A program made the position numbers and the translations under genes. Of a stretch of DNA of 34,125 nucleotides, positions 18,932-26,882 are shown one piece after another. The stretch comes from a virus, in IMG/VR virus record IMGVR_UViG_3300046721_000305, positions 1-34,125 of that record. One strand, written 5' to 3'. The notes under the pieces were generated by a model, which was given only the letters and a program-made list of their open reading frames with translations, did no database searches and was not told the DNA's origin. How positions within the stretch are numbered: position 1 is the first letter of the stretch; each line of letters opens with the position of its first letter.

Positions 18932-20143
18932 ATGGCTAACCAATTTATTACAACTGACCTCGTCAGTAATACCGCATTGGCAATGTTTGCTAACAATGCC
19001 CCCTTTGTAATGACTGCTTCTCGAATTTACCAGGATGATTTCGTATCGTCCGGTTATAAGATTGGCGATACCTTACAAGTTAGACGTCAAAACCACTTCA
19101 TCGTCGGCGATGGCTCCGTTGCAACGCCACAATCCATCATTGAAACGGTGGAGACGATTGTTATAGCACATCAATACCACGCATTGATTGCTTATACTAT
19201 CCAAGATTTATCCCTTCGAATTGAGGATTTCTCTCGTTTGTTTATTGCTCCTGCTATTCAGGAAGTAATTACTCAAATGGAAAAGGACATCGCATCTTCT
19301 GCTGAACAAGAACTCAACTTCTTCACAGGTACTGCTGGTGTTGCCATTAACTCCTTCACAACCGTTGATACAGCTGGTGCTAAATTGCTTGAGCAGGGCG
19401 TTAATATTGCCTCCGATGCTTACATGGCAATGACTGTTCGTGATGGTTCCTCGTTGAAAGGCGCATTGTTAAATAACTTCACGCCAGTATTCAATGAGGA
19501 CATCGTGCGATCATCAGCGATTGGTCATCTGTCTTATTTTGATATTTTCCAATCTCAAAATATTAAACGACACATTGCTGGTGCAGGTCCAAGACTTCAT
19601 TCAAGCGATCCGCTTCTCGTTAACGGTGCTGTTGCTTCCGGCAATACGATTATTATGGATGGCGCAACCATTAGCATTACCGACTACTTTGTTGTAGGGG
19701 ATGTTATCTCTATTGCAGGTGTTCAATCTGTTAACCCAGTGGGTCGTGCATCAACCGGTCAAGATATGCAATTTGTTGTGACCGCCAATGCAAGTTCTGA
19801 TGGGGCTGGGAACATTACCGTTCTGGTTAATCCTACTATCATTTCCGATACATTGAATCCTAACCGCAACGTAAGTAATGCCGTCCCTGATGATGCGCCT
19901 GTCACCATGGTCGGAACGTACAACTGTAATGTGGCTTATCCAAGTCGTGGTCTTGATATCGTTTGTCCTCCACTTTACAAATTGCAAGTTCCTTATGCAT
20001 CGGTTGCAGTTGATCCAGAGACTGGTTTATCACTTGCGGTAACGCAAACTGGTGACATCTTAGGCTATCAAAACTACATGCGTATTGACTTATTGTGTGG
20101 CTTTAAGTGGCATGCACAATACGCTGTTAAAGTACTGTCTTAA
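18932..20143 (+). CDS. Major coat protein (P22 gp5-like, HK97 fold)
   Basis: 403 residues (P22 gp5 is 430). N-terminal arm MANQFITTDLVSNTALAMFA, then V-R-R-Q-N-H-F-I-V and helical spine I-A-P-A-I-Q-E-V-I-T-Q-M-E-K-D-I-A. Residues about 230-318 (G-N-T-I-I-M-D-G, F-V-V-G-D-V-I-S-I-A-G-V) look like the inserted I-domain of P22-like coats, including the G-D-x-I-S-x-A-G-V motif seen in gp5. The end (T-Q-T-G-D-I-L-G-Y, L-L-C-G-F-K-W-H-A-Q-Y) matches the gp5 C-terminal pattern. Forms the T=7-type shell. Confidence 0.9.
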   Translation: MANQFITTDLVSNTALAMFANNAPFVMTASRIYQDDFVSSGYKIGDTLQVRRQNHFIVGDGSVATPQSIIETVETIVIAHQYHALIAYTIQDLSLRIEDFSRLFIAPAIQEVITQMEKDIASSAEQELNFFTGTAGVAINSFTTVDTAGAKLLEQGVNIASDAYMAMTVRDGSSLKGALLNNFTPVFNEDIVRSSAIGHLSYFDIFQSQNIKRHIAGAGPRLHSSDPLLVNGAVASGNTIIMDGATISITDYFVVGDVISIAGVQSVNPVGRASTGQDMQFVVTANASSDGAGNITVLVNPTIISDTLNPNRNVSNAVPDDAPVTMVGTYNCNVAYPSRGLDIVCPPLYKLQVPYASVAVDPETGLSLAVTQTGDILGYQNYMRIDLLCGFKWHAQYAVKVLS

Positions 20144-20154
20144 GGAGATCCTCG

Positions 20155-20358
20155 ATGTTGACTTGCGTATACCATCCAATTCACGACTTTCAAGTGGTTG
20201 AAGAAGAGGAAGCTAATCGCATGAAGGCATCGGGGATTTGGTTTGATAGTCCGGTGAAAGCGGCTCAATATCGCAAAAATGTTGAAAATGAGATTAAGAA
20301 TGAGCCAAAGAAGAAACCTTCAATGACCAAATTAAAGGAGAAATCCCATGAAAGATAA
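20155..20358 (+). CDS. Small head-module protein (67 aa)
   Basis: Follows coat with AAGGAG upstream. Motifs M-L-T-C-V-Y-H-P-I-H-D-F, E-E-E-E-A-N-R-M-K-A-S-G-I-W-F-D-S-P-V-K-A-A are those of a family I often see directly after coat genes in P22-like phages of environmental origin. A short beta hairpin followed by a helix and a Lys-rich tail. Function unknown; it may bind the capsid interior or DNA. Overlaps the next gene by 11 bases. Confidence 0.75.
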   Translation: MLTCVYHPIHDFQVVEEEEANRMKASGIWFDSPVKAAQYRKNVENEIKNEPKKKPSMTKLKEKSHER

Positions 20359-20551
20359 CAAAATGGTTCAATCAAACAATGAGTTTGTAAGAAATGAGCA
20401 AATGAAGATGAAAAAAATGATGGGAAATCGTCCTGTTATGAAGCGAGAAATGGAAGAATTCAATGCCTATATGAGCAATGATGGGGCTAATGCAAAGGAA
20501 TTTGGCCGCAAGCTTTGCAAGGGCATGGACGATGCGTTCCCTTTGAATTAA
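20348..20551 (+). CDS. Hypothetical 67-aa Met/Lys-rich protein, end of coat operon
   Basis: AAAGGAG precedes the ATG. MKDNKMVQSNNEFVRNEQMK, then Met/Lys-rich helix and N-A-K-E-F-G-R-K-L-C-K-G-M-D-D-A-F-P at the end. Basic and helical. It is the last gene before the terminator at 20559-20593. Not recognised; an internal head or DNA-binding protein is possible. Confidence 0.7.
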   Translation: MKDNKMVQSNNEFVRNEQMKMKKMMGNRPVMKREMEEFNAYMSNDGANAKEFGRKLCKGMDDAFPLN

Positions 20552-20558
20552 TCGATTT

Positions 20559-20593
20559 AGTTAACACGTTATTCATGGCGTGTTAACTTTTTT
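20559..20593 (+). terminator. Rho-independent terminator after the coat operon
   Basis: AGTTAACACG (20559-20568) pairs perfectly with CGTGTTAACT (20579-20588) around a 10-base loop, followed by TTTTTT (20588-20593). With the promoter at 17867-17894 it bounds a scaffold-coat transcription unit. The tail genes need read-through or another promoter. Confidence 0.9.
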
Positions 20594-20619
20594 GTATTTA
20601 TTCGACATAAGGAAATCAT

Positions 20620-21354
20620 ATGTCTCAAGTCACGAAGACGACCAATCAATTAATTATTAACTCCCTTTATCTCCTTGGTGAATTAGGCGTTGGTGAAACA
20701 CCTGATTCATTTATGTTGTCATCGGGGCTTGAGTTAATTAACGAACTTCTTGACAAATTTTCAGCCGATAGTATTTATATCCCTTATTTAACTGAGTTAA
20801 GTTTTAATTTAGTTGCAGCACAGGCTACTTATAGTATCTCAGATATGGTGCCGGCGGATGTGGTTGGCGATCGTATTGTTGATCTATCCTTTGCGAACTT
20901 TACTGTACCAAGTGCAGGACAGGGTATTATTTATCCTTTGCAAATCATTAATAAAGCGCAATTTTTTGGTGTAACGCGATTAAAGCCTTTAAATACACGG
21001 CCAGGATTCATCTATCTAGATAAACAAGATACCGAGAGTTTTATAACGCTCTATCCAGCTCCCGATCAGCCTTACCCGTGCTTGCTTGGTGTAAAGAGCA
21101 TGATTAATAAATTGGCTGCCAATCAAAGTTTAACGGAGTTACCACCTTTTTATTATGGGTTTTTAAAATATTGTTTAGCACGAAAGTTTTTATCCTACTA
21201 TCCTTCTGGAAACTGGCCGGATACGGCCGAGCAGGAATACCAGGATTATTTTAGTACGATTAAAAATGCTAATGAGACCGATGTAACCATACGACCATCG
21301 GCCATATTAAGCAGGCCAGAGCCGTTCTACTGGCAAAATATTTTGGCATATTAA
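20620..21354 (+). CDS. Head-closure/tail accessory protein (P22 gp4-like)
   Basis: 244 residues. Residues 1-50 form the helical head-tail adaptor start (T-T-N-Q-L-I-I-N-S-L-Y-L-L-G-E-L-G-V-G-E and E-L-I-N-E-L-L-D-K-F). Then come L-T-E-L-S-F-N-L-V-A-A-Q-A-T-Y-S-I and L-Y-P-A-P-D-Q-P-Y-P, and a C-terminal segment L-A-R-K-F-L-S-Y-Y-P-S-G-N-W. This is the order in P22 gp4-type proteins, though P22 gp4 itself is shorter (166). It binds the portal after packaging and seats gp10. AAGGAAAT precedes the ATG. Confidence 0.8.
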   Translation: MSQVTKTTNQLIINSLYLLGELGVGETPDSFMLSSGLELINELLDKFSADSIYIPYLTELSFNLVAAQATYSISDMVPADVVGDRIVDLSFANFTVPSAGQGIIYPLQIINKAQFFGVTRLKPLNTRPGFIYLDKQDTESFITLYPAPDQPYPCLLGVKSMINKLAANQSLTELPPFYYGFLKYCLARKFLSYYPSGNWPDTAEQEYQDYFSTIKNANETDVTIRPSAILSRPEPFYWQNILAY

Positions 21355-21356
21355 TT

Positions 21357-23240
21357 ATGCCTAGATCATCCCGTAAAGATTACGATCTTATTGGCAGTTA
21401 TGATAACCAGCGTGTTAGTTCTATTAATGCCGAGCGCACTGTTAATCTATTTGAATATATGGATGCAGATGGAAAGCGTCCTAAAGTTCTTCTTCCTACA
21501 TCAGGTCTTGTTGATGCCGATCTTGATTTTGGCTCAGAAACAGGTGGCGCAAGACAGTCATTTGTTTTTGATGGTGCAATTTTCCAGGTTTATGGTGCAT
21601 CTGTTTTTAGAACAAAAGGCACAACGGGGGCCTTATCGACGATTAAAATTGGAACGCTACCTTCTGTGCAAGGGTATGTTGGCATTGATGCGAATACGAA
21701 TCAGGTTATCTTTGTTGATGGCCAAGAGGGATCGACGGGTTCTGGATGGATCTGGAATGTCGATACTGAAATTTTTGTACAAATTACCGATCCAGCCTTT
21801 CCAGCTAATCCGGTTGATGTTTGCTTCCTGGATGGATTTTTTTTAGTCGCCAATGGTGGAACCAATAATTTTCAGCTTTCCATGATAAATCAGGGTTTGG
21901 TGTGGGGCCCTGATTTTACCAGTGGAACAGGAAATACCTTTGTAGCAACAAGTGGTGGTTCGCCTAATCTAGTTTTAACTTCAGGCACCACATTAAATTA
22001 TCAGGCAGGTACTCCTATTCAATTTAATGGCGGAGGGACATTGCCTGTTGGGACACCGCCCATTTCAAATGGTGTTACCTATTATGTGAAGAGTGTCATT
22101 AACTCGACAACGTTTACTATATCCACAACACCAGGTGGGCCTGCAATTACCTTTTCTACAACTGGTAGTGGGTCAATTTTTATTAGTAATAATGGTCAAT
22201 TGCAATTAGGATCGATAACCTCCCATCCTGGCACTATTGTTGGCTGTCGAACCCTGCATCGACGTATATTTTTGTTCTCACAAAACTTTACCGAAGTCTG
22301 GGAAAACGCAGGCAAAGGGACTAATTTGCCATTTAGGCGAAATAATTCGCTCCTGATGGAAATAGGAACGCCAGGTGTTGGCAGTATTTCAGTAGGCTTT
22401 GACCGCATGTTTTTTCTGGCACAAGATAAAGATGGTCTAGCCGGTGTTATGGAAGTGAAAGGCAGCGAATCTGTCCTGGTGAGTAATAGGGCGCTTGATT
22501 TCCAGTTGGCACAATATGCCGCTGATCCAGATACAGGGGTTGCTGATGCACGTGGCGTTTTGATCAAAGAAAATGGTCTCATTTTTTATCGATTAAACTT
22601 TACACTTGCGAATCATACTTTTGTTTTAAATGTGACGATGAGTACGAGTGAATCACCTAAATGGCATGAAGAAGAAATACTAAATGGTGATAGGCATCCC
22701 GCCCAAACACATGCCTACTTTGATGGAATTAACTATTACGGCGATTATAGGACGGCACTATTTTATGCAGTAGATGACAGTGTTTCGACCAATAATGGTG
22801 AAACCATCCGGCGCATGCGAATTGGCCGTCAAATGACACCCGAAGGATATGATAGATTAAGAATTGATAGATTCCAGGTGGATTTAGTCCAGGGTGCTCT
22901 GCAGGGTGATGAATTAATTGATATCGATTTATTGACCGAAGATTCTCAAGACTTGTTAACGGAATCATCCGTTAACATTGTCTTAGAGCAAACAATTAGT
23001 ACGGTGACAAGCGGTCAACCAGTCGTATTTTTATCTATCTCCAGAGATGGCGGTCAAACTTATGGCAATCGACTGCAGGCGAATATGGGAAAATTAGGCG
23101 AGCGAACCTTCCGGACTGTTTGGCGAAAATTAGGAACAACCCCTCGTGGGCAAGGATATGTGCCTAAAATTGAGTTTTTTAATGAGATCCCTTTTGTTGT
23201 TTTAGGGGCGGCCTGGGATTTTGAAGTATTACCGGAATAA
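21357..23240 (+). CDS. Packaged-DNA stabilisation/tail hub protein (P22 gp10-like) with inserted domain
   Basis: 627 residues (P22 gp10 is 472). The start MPRSSRKDYDLIGSYDNQRV and S-S-I-N-A-E-R-T-V-N-L-F-E-Y and the repeated beta-propeller-like strands (A-I-F-Q-V-Y-G, Q-V-I-F-V-D-G, F-F-L-V-A-N-G-G-T-N) fit the family. Residues about 191-278 (G-N-T-F-V-A-T-S-G-G-S, S-N-G-V-T-Y-Y-V-K-S-V, T-T-F-T-I-S-T-T-P-G-G) look like an inserted small beta domain, absent from P22 gp10. The C-terminus follows with R-L-R-I-D-R-F-Q-V-D and G-L-G-type strand pairs. It plugs the tail hub. Begins 2 bases after the gp4-like gene. Confidence 0.85.
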   Translation: MPRSSRKDYDLIGSYDNQRVSSINAERTVNLFEYMDADGKRPKVLLPTSGLVDADLDFGSETGGARQSFVFDGAIFQVYGASVFRTKGTTGALSTIKIGTLPSVQGYVGIDANTNQVIFVDGQEGSTGSGWIWNVDTEIFVQITDPAFPANPVDVCFLDGFFLVANGGTNNFQLSMINQGLVWGPDFTSGTGNTFVATSGGSPNLVLTSGTTLNYQAGTPIQFNGGGTLPVGTPPISNGVTYYVKSVINSTTFTISTTPGGPAITFSTTGSGSIFISNNGQLQLGSITSHPGTIVGCRTLHRRIFLFSQNFTEVWENAGKGTNLPFRRNNSLLMEIGTPGVGSISVGFDRMFFLAQDKDGLAGVMEVKGSESVLVSNRALDFQLAQYAADPDTGVADARGVLIKENGLIFYRLNFTLANHTFVLNVTMSTSESPKWHEEEILNGDRHPAQTHAYFDGINYYGDYRTALFYAVDDSVSTNNGETIRRMRIGRQMTPEGYDRLRIDRFQVDLVQGALQGDELIDIDLLTEDSQDLLTESSVNIVLEQTISTVTSGQPVVFLSISRDGGQTYGNRLQANMGKLGERTFRTVWRKLGTTPRGQGYVPKIEFFNEIPFVVLGAAWDFEVLPE

Positions 23241-23242
23241 TA

Positions 23243-23542
23243 ATGGCACGAGATTTTGATGACTTCCCAACATACGATCCTGTGATTAAAGATCAGATTT
23301 ATTTGAGTAACGTTTGGTCTGATTTTATGGCAACGTTTATTGAATCATTGCAAGAGTATTTAACATCATTTGGGATATTCATCCCCGTTCTTACGTTAGA
23401 GCAACGCAATGAGATCCAAGACCCTCAAGAAGGGCAAATTATTTACGTAAGCGATTCAAATACACCGGTAACACCCAGAACGGCTCAGCTTCAAATATGG
23501 CAGGTTAAAGCAGGAGTTGCTGCCTGGACCGTGATTGTTTAA
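23243..23542 (+). CDS. Hypothetical 99-aa tail-module protein
   Basis: Begins 2 bases after the gp10-like gene. MARDFDDFPTYDPVIKDQIY, then a helix (F-M-A-T-F-I-E-S-L-Q-E-Y-L), then I-P-V-L-T-L-E-Q-R-N-E-I-Q-D-P-Q-E-G-Q-I-I-Y-V-S-D, a strand-rich half with W-Q-V-K-A-G-V-A-A-W. The second half resembles small C-terminal beta units of tail proteins that display a value string (I-I-Y-V-S-D). Probably a tail-tip or fibre adaptor; not firmly recognised. Confidence 0.7.
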   Translation: MARDFDDFPTYDPVIKDQIYLSNVWSDFMATFIESLQEYLTSFGIFIPVLTLEQRNEIQDPQEGQIIYVSDSNTPVTPRTAQLQIWQVKAGVAAWTVIV

Positions 23543-23561
23543 ATGAATTTGATGTGGAATT

Positions 23562-23595
23562 AATTTATACTATTTAAAATTCACAAGGAATGTGA
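23562..23595 (+). promoter_or_regulatory. Leader element with ribosome site in a hairpin loop, copy 1
   Basis: TATACTATTTAAAAT followed by TCACA-AGGAA-TGTGA, a 5-bp stem that presents the Shine-Dalgarno core in its loop, 2 bases before the ATG at 23598. A near copy precedes the gene at 26883. The TATACT may double as a -10 box. Confidence 0.65.
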
Positions 23596-23597
23596 TT

Positions 23598-24206
23598 ATG
23601 GCTTTTAATCCGCAAATGTTTACAAGTGGTCTCGGGGGGCTTTTTGGAGGCTTATTTGGGCATTCAGGCAGGCCTTATGATGAAGCCCAACGACAATATC
23701 AGGAGTGGGGCGATAAAGGAGCAGGCGTTCAACAGCCTTATCAGAATGCAGGAACCGGCGCTCTTAGTGACTACCAGACCTGGCTACAGGGACAAAAAGA
23801 CCCGGCAAAGTTCATCAACGATCAAATGAAGAACTACAACGAAAGCCAATATGCTCACAATCTGCAACAACAATCTGTGAATGCCGGACAAAATGCTGCA
23901 TCCGCGGCTGGACTTATGGGTAGCACCCCATTAATGCAGCAATTGCAGCAAAATGCTGGAAATATTACGTCTGCCGATCAAAACCAATGGCTACAAAATG
24001 TCTTAGGCGTCAATACACAATATGGCCAAGGCCAACAAAATCTTATTAATGGTGGCCAGAATGCCGCTAATTCGCTGACTAATTTATATAACAATATGGG
24101 GCAGAGAATGGGTGAGGCGGCCTACGGAAAACAAGCAGGCAAACAGCAAGACTTCTGGAACACCTTAGGCGGGATTGGCAGCACGATTGGAAGCTTTTTC
24201 TTATAA
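23598..24206 (+). CDS. DNA ejection-type protein 1 (202 aa, gp7-position)
   Basis: Gly/Gln/Asn-rich, low-complexity: MAFNPQMFTSGLGGLFGGLF, then Y-D-E-A-Q-R-Q-Y-Q-E-W-G, N-A-G-T-G-A-L-S-D-Y-Q-T-W, and helix W-N-T-L-G-G-I-G-S-T-I-G-S-F-F. Small, glycine-rich and with weak amphipathic ends, it fits the first of three internal ejection proteins in P22-type order (gp7, gp20, gp16). Such proteins travel in the head and form a channel through the envelope. Identification rests on order and composition. A GTG at 23592 is a weaker start. Confidence 0.7.
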   Translation: MAFNPQMFTSGLGGLFGGLFGHSGRPYDEAQRQYQEWGDKGAGVQQPYQNAGTGALSDYQTWLQGQKDPAKFINDQMKNYNESQYAHNLQQQSVNAGQNAASAAGLMGSTPLMQQLQQNAGNITSADQNQWLQNVLGVNTQYGQGQQNLINGGQNAANSLTNLYNNMGQRMGEAAYGKQAGKQQDFWNTLGGIGSTIGSFFL

Positions 24207-24215
24207 GGATTGATT

Positions 24216-25694
24216 ATGGCATTACCATTACCGAAGGTTGTTTCAGATGTGGGTCCTGGCGGCCCTCTTGTTACGGCTATGGGAGGCATGAACTCATTAG
24301 CTAATGACATGCTATTACAAAAAATAAATCAAGTTAAAGCTAAATATGCACCTATGACCACGCAGGCTGAGGCTGCCTCAAAACTTGCCTATGCTAATAT
24401 GATGGGCCCGCAGTTTGTAGCTAAAATATTAGGCAATGAAAACCTTTTGGCTGGCATGGGTGATGCGAATGCAAAAGCTGCCTTGGCAAAAGTATTAGGT
24501 GCTGGTATGGGTCAAGGAGGCGTTGGCGATTTAAATGCCTTAAATCAGACGCCGCAAGGTGGCGGTTTTGGACAATCTACAGGAAATTCTCTTTTAGGGT
24601 GGTTAACAGATAGATTCAAAAATGCTATTGGTAGCAACCAGGGGATTAGTCCTCAGTTAAATAGAACTATGCAAGGAATCGACCATGTAGAAAGTGGTGG
24701 TGCGCAAAATCCATATTCATTGATAGGAAAAGATACAGGGAAAGGGGACCATGCTTATGGTAAACATCAGATCCTAGGATCTAATATTGGCCCATGGACA
24801 AAAGAAGCGTTAGGCAAAAGCATGACGCCACAAGAGTTTCTAGCTTCTCCAGAGGCGCAAGATAAGACCGCGGCCTATATCCAGAATAAGTATTTAAACG
24901 CTGGTCATAGTCCTCAGGATGTAGCGTCCATATGGTTTACAGGTAAGCCACTTGCCAAAGCTGGAAATGTTCATGACTCTTATGGAACTACGAATAGCCA
25001 GTATATTAAAAAATTCAATGAAGGAATAAATCAGGCTGCTGATAAAACTATAGCTGAAAAAACTGCAGACTTCCAAGGGACGAAAGCGCAAGGCGTAGAG
25101 TCTGGAAAAATTAGAGCGCGAAGCCAAGACGAATTAGATAACGAATACCAACAAGCCTTAAACATGAAAACACCTATCGATACTTTAGGGGGGCTTATCG
25201 CTAACCCAAAATTTCAAAACATGAGGAATTTACCAGGATTCCAGAAATTGCAATTGGATGTTAAATCAAATTTTGGTACCCCAGAAGAGCAAGAGATGGC
25301 AGGTAAATGGACGCAGGCCGCAAGAGCTCTTGTTTCTAATACTATAAAGGGATTTGGTGGCCGTATTTTAGCTAGCGAAATTCCTTTAGCCGAAAGTATG
25401 AAGCTTGCTGACAAAGATACGAATGGAGTTCTTATAGGTAAATGGCCTGGCATTAAAGCATTTAATGATATGACATTGTTGCGCTCTAGAATCGCCTCGA
25501 AACTAATAGAGCAGAAGCATTTAAATAAGGGAGATGCTTTAGAGATGGCAGACAAAATGGTCAATGGTGAGGCTATAAGAAAACAAGCTGAAAAACAATT
25601 GGATTACTCAGTAACTATAACAAATAGTAAAACAGGAGAAAAAAGAACCGTACCTGTTTCAGAGGCCAGGAAATTAGGAGTTCCTAATGTCTGA
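24216..25694 (+). CDS. DNA ejection-type protein 2 with lysozyme-like domain (492 aa)
   Basis: Residues about 150-250 look like a transglycosylase/lysozyme-like domain: I-D-H-V-E-S-G-G (E159 the likely catalytic acid), N-P-Y-S, H-A-Y-G-K-H-Q-I-L (179-187), W-T-K-E-A-L-G, and D-V-A-S-I-W-F-T-G. The rest is helical and Ala/Lys-rich. In short-tailed phages one ejected internal protein often carries such a domain to open the peptidoglycan during DNA entry. ATG 24216 has AAGGA 8 bases upstream; a TTG at 24210 is unlikely. It overlaps the next gene by 8 bases. Confidence 0.8.
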   Translation: MALPLPKVVSDVGPGGPLVTAMGGMNSLANDMLLQKINQVKAKYAPMTTQAEAASKLAYANMMGPQFVAKILGNENLLAGMGDANAKAALAKVLGAGMGQGGVGDLNALNQTPQGGGFGQSTGNSLLGWLTDRFKNAIGSNQGISPQLNRTMQGIDHVESGGAQNPYSLIGKDTGKGDHAYGKHQILGSNIGPWTKEALGKSMTPQEFLASPEAQDKTAAYIQNKYLNAGHSPQDVASIWFTGKPLAKAGNVHDSYGTTNSQYIKKFNEGINQAADKTIAEKTADFQGTKAQGVESGKIRARSQDELDNEYQQALNMKTPIDTLGGLIANPKFQNMRNLPGFQKLQLDVKSNFGTPEEQEMAGKWTQAARALVSNTIKGFGGRILASEIPLAESMKLADKDTNGVLIGKWPGIKAFNDMTLLRSRIASKLIEQKHLNKGDALEMADKMVNGEAIRKQAEKQLDYSVTITNSKTGEKRTVPVSEARKLGVPNV

Positions 25695-26619
25695 TTGGCA
25701 ATTGGCTGATACAAATACAACCAATGGTGAAAAATCAAATAATATTCCGAAATCAGATTGGACTTTGTCTGATTCAGAACCGCAAGAAGGATTTTTAAAG
25801 AATATTTCCAGAGATGCACTGATAGGCTTAACCCATGCTGGAAGAAATTTACATAATTTGCCGCATGACTTAACCCAAGGGTTAGAGAATGCTACCAGTG
25901 GATTTGGGAATCTATTCGGACAATTGCCTGGCCCAAAAATTTCTCAAGGAAGGCCAATTTCTAGCTATCTACCTTATGATCCAAATAATTATGGCAATAT
26001 TTTTGGGCAAAATGGCCCTCCCACAGGTATGCATAATTTAATCCAGAAAGGATTTGAATATGCGCCAGAAGCATTAACCGCAGCAAATATGATCAGGCGC
26101 GCAGGTTTCCTTCCTCATTTGACAAAACGAGGCGCTACTAAAAAATTAAATAAAGCGCAGACATTAGCACAGGAAAGAGATATAGGAAAAATGAATGTTA
26201 ATCCTGAATTAATTGAGGATGCTAGACAATTTCTGCCGGATCTTCTTCAGCAACGTAATGCATTTAATTCGTCACATGCAGGCGATTACAACTCATTATT
26301 TAATTTACAATCTGATTTAGGAAAGATTTCACATGCTAGAACTGGAAAGATAAGATCGCTATTTGCACCGGAAGCCGCTATTAAGGGACAGGCGGGATTG
26401 GAATCAAGAGGTAATTTATTGAATGCTATCCATGAAAATTTACAATCACAAGGCCATCATGATATTTCTAATTTATTAAGACAAGGACAAAATGATTACC
26501 GAAAATACATGAAATTTAGAAAATATCCTAAAATGGTGGGAGGAGCAGCAGCTGCATATGCTATTCCTAAGAATGCATTAACCGATCTAATTAAAAAACT
26601 TTGGATGCATAGCGATTAA
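25687..26619 (+). CDS. DNA ejection-type protein 3 (310 aa)
   Basis: MSDWQLADTNTTNGEKSNNI contains the repeat D-W-x-L-x-D-x-x (also at residues 24-30), typical of the N-termini of internal virion proteins in this position. A helical middle with R-N-L-H-N-L-P-H-D and T-A-A-N-M-I-R-R-A-G, and a hydrophobic C-terminal helix (M-V-G-G-A-A-A-A-Y-A-I) follow. Overlaps the upstream gene by 8 bases. Expected role is envelope penetration with proteins 1 and 2. Order supports it; sequence alone is not decisive. Confidence 0.7.
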   Translation: MSDWQLADTNTTNGEKSNNIPKSDWTLSDSEPQEGFLKNISRDALIGLTHAGRNLHNLPHDLTQGLENATSGFGNLFGQLPGPKISQGRPISSYLPYDPNNYGNIFGQNGPPTGMHNLIQKGFEYAPEALTAANMIRRAGFLPHLTKRGATKKLNKAQTLAQERDIGKMNVNPELIEDARQFLPDLLQQRNAFNSSHAGDYNSLFNLQSDLGKISHARTGKIRSLFAPEAAIKGQAGLESRGNLLNAIHENLQSQGHHDISNLLRQGQNDYRKYMKFRKYPKMVGGAAAAYAIPKNALTDLIKKLWMHSD

Positions 26620-26882
26620 GGATAATAATGGTATAAAGGGTCAGTCTTTCGAGCCTTAAGATCTCGCTCGTAAGATCGAATTCCAGAGAAATCAAAAATA
26701 ATATCAAGAACATTATAACAAGTATAGCAAATTAGTATGAAAGAAATTAGTGACCACATAATTAACAGCTCCAAATGATTAATAAGTGTCCATTATAAGG
26801 CATCGCATGGACAAAAAACAAGCATTATTTTTATAAGAAGAAATAATATACAATAGTTTAAATTTCACAAGGAATGTGAAGC
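26620..26882. other. Intergenic region before the tail-fibre cluster
   Basis: No credible gene on either strand. It holds a GC-richer inverted repeat CGAGC-N11-GCTCG near 26650 without a U-run, a direct repeat TAAGATC, then a long AT-rich stretch with possible -10 boxes (TTTATAA, ATATACAAT) but no good -35. The ejection genes end and the fibre genes start here, so a fibre promoter is likely. Confidence 0.4.
26846..26880 (+). promoter_or_regulatory. Leader element with ribosome site in a hairpin loop, copy 2
   Basis: ATATACAATAGTTTAAAT followed by TTCACA-AGGAA-TGTGAA, a perfect 6-bp stem with AGGAA as loop, ending 2 bases before the ATG at 26883. Same design as 23562-23595. The two genes would share a translation control or a duplicated promoter-leader. 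Confidence 0.7.

Noticed and set aside
26620-26880. Small gene in the gap before the fibre cluster
   Set aside because: Only frames of about 13 codons or less with no ribosome site were seen.
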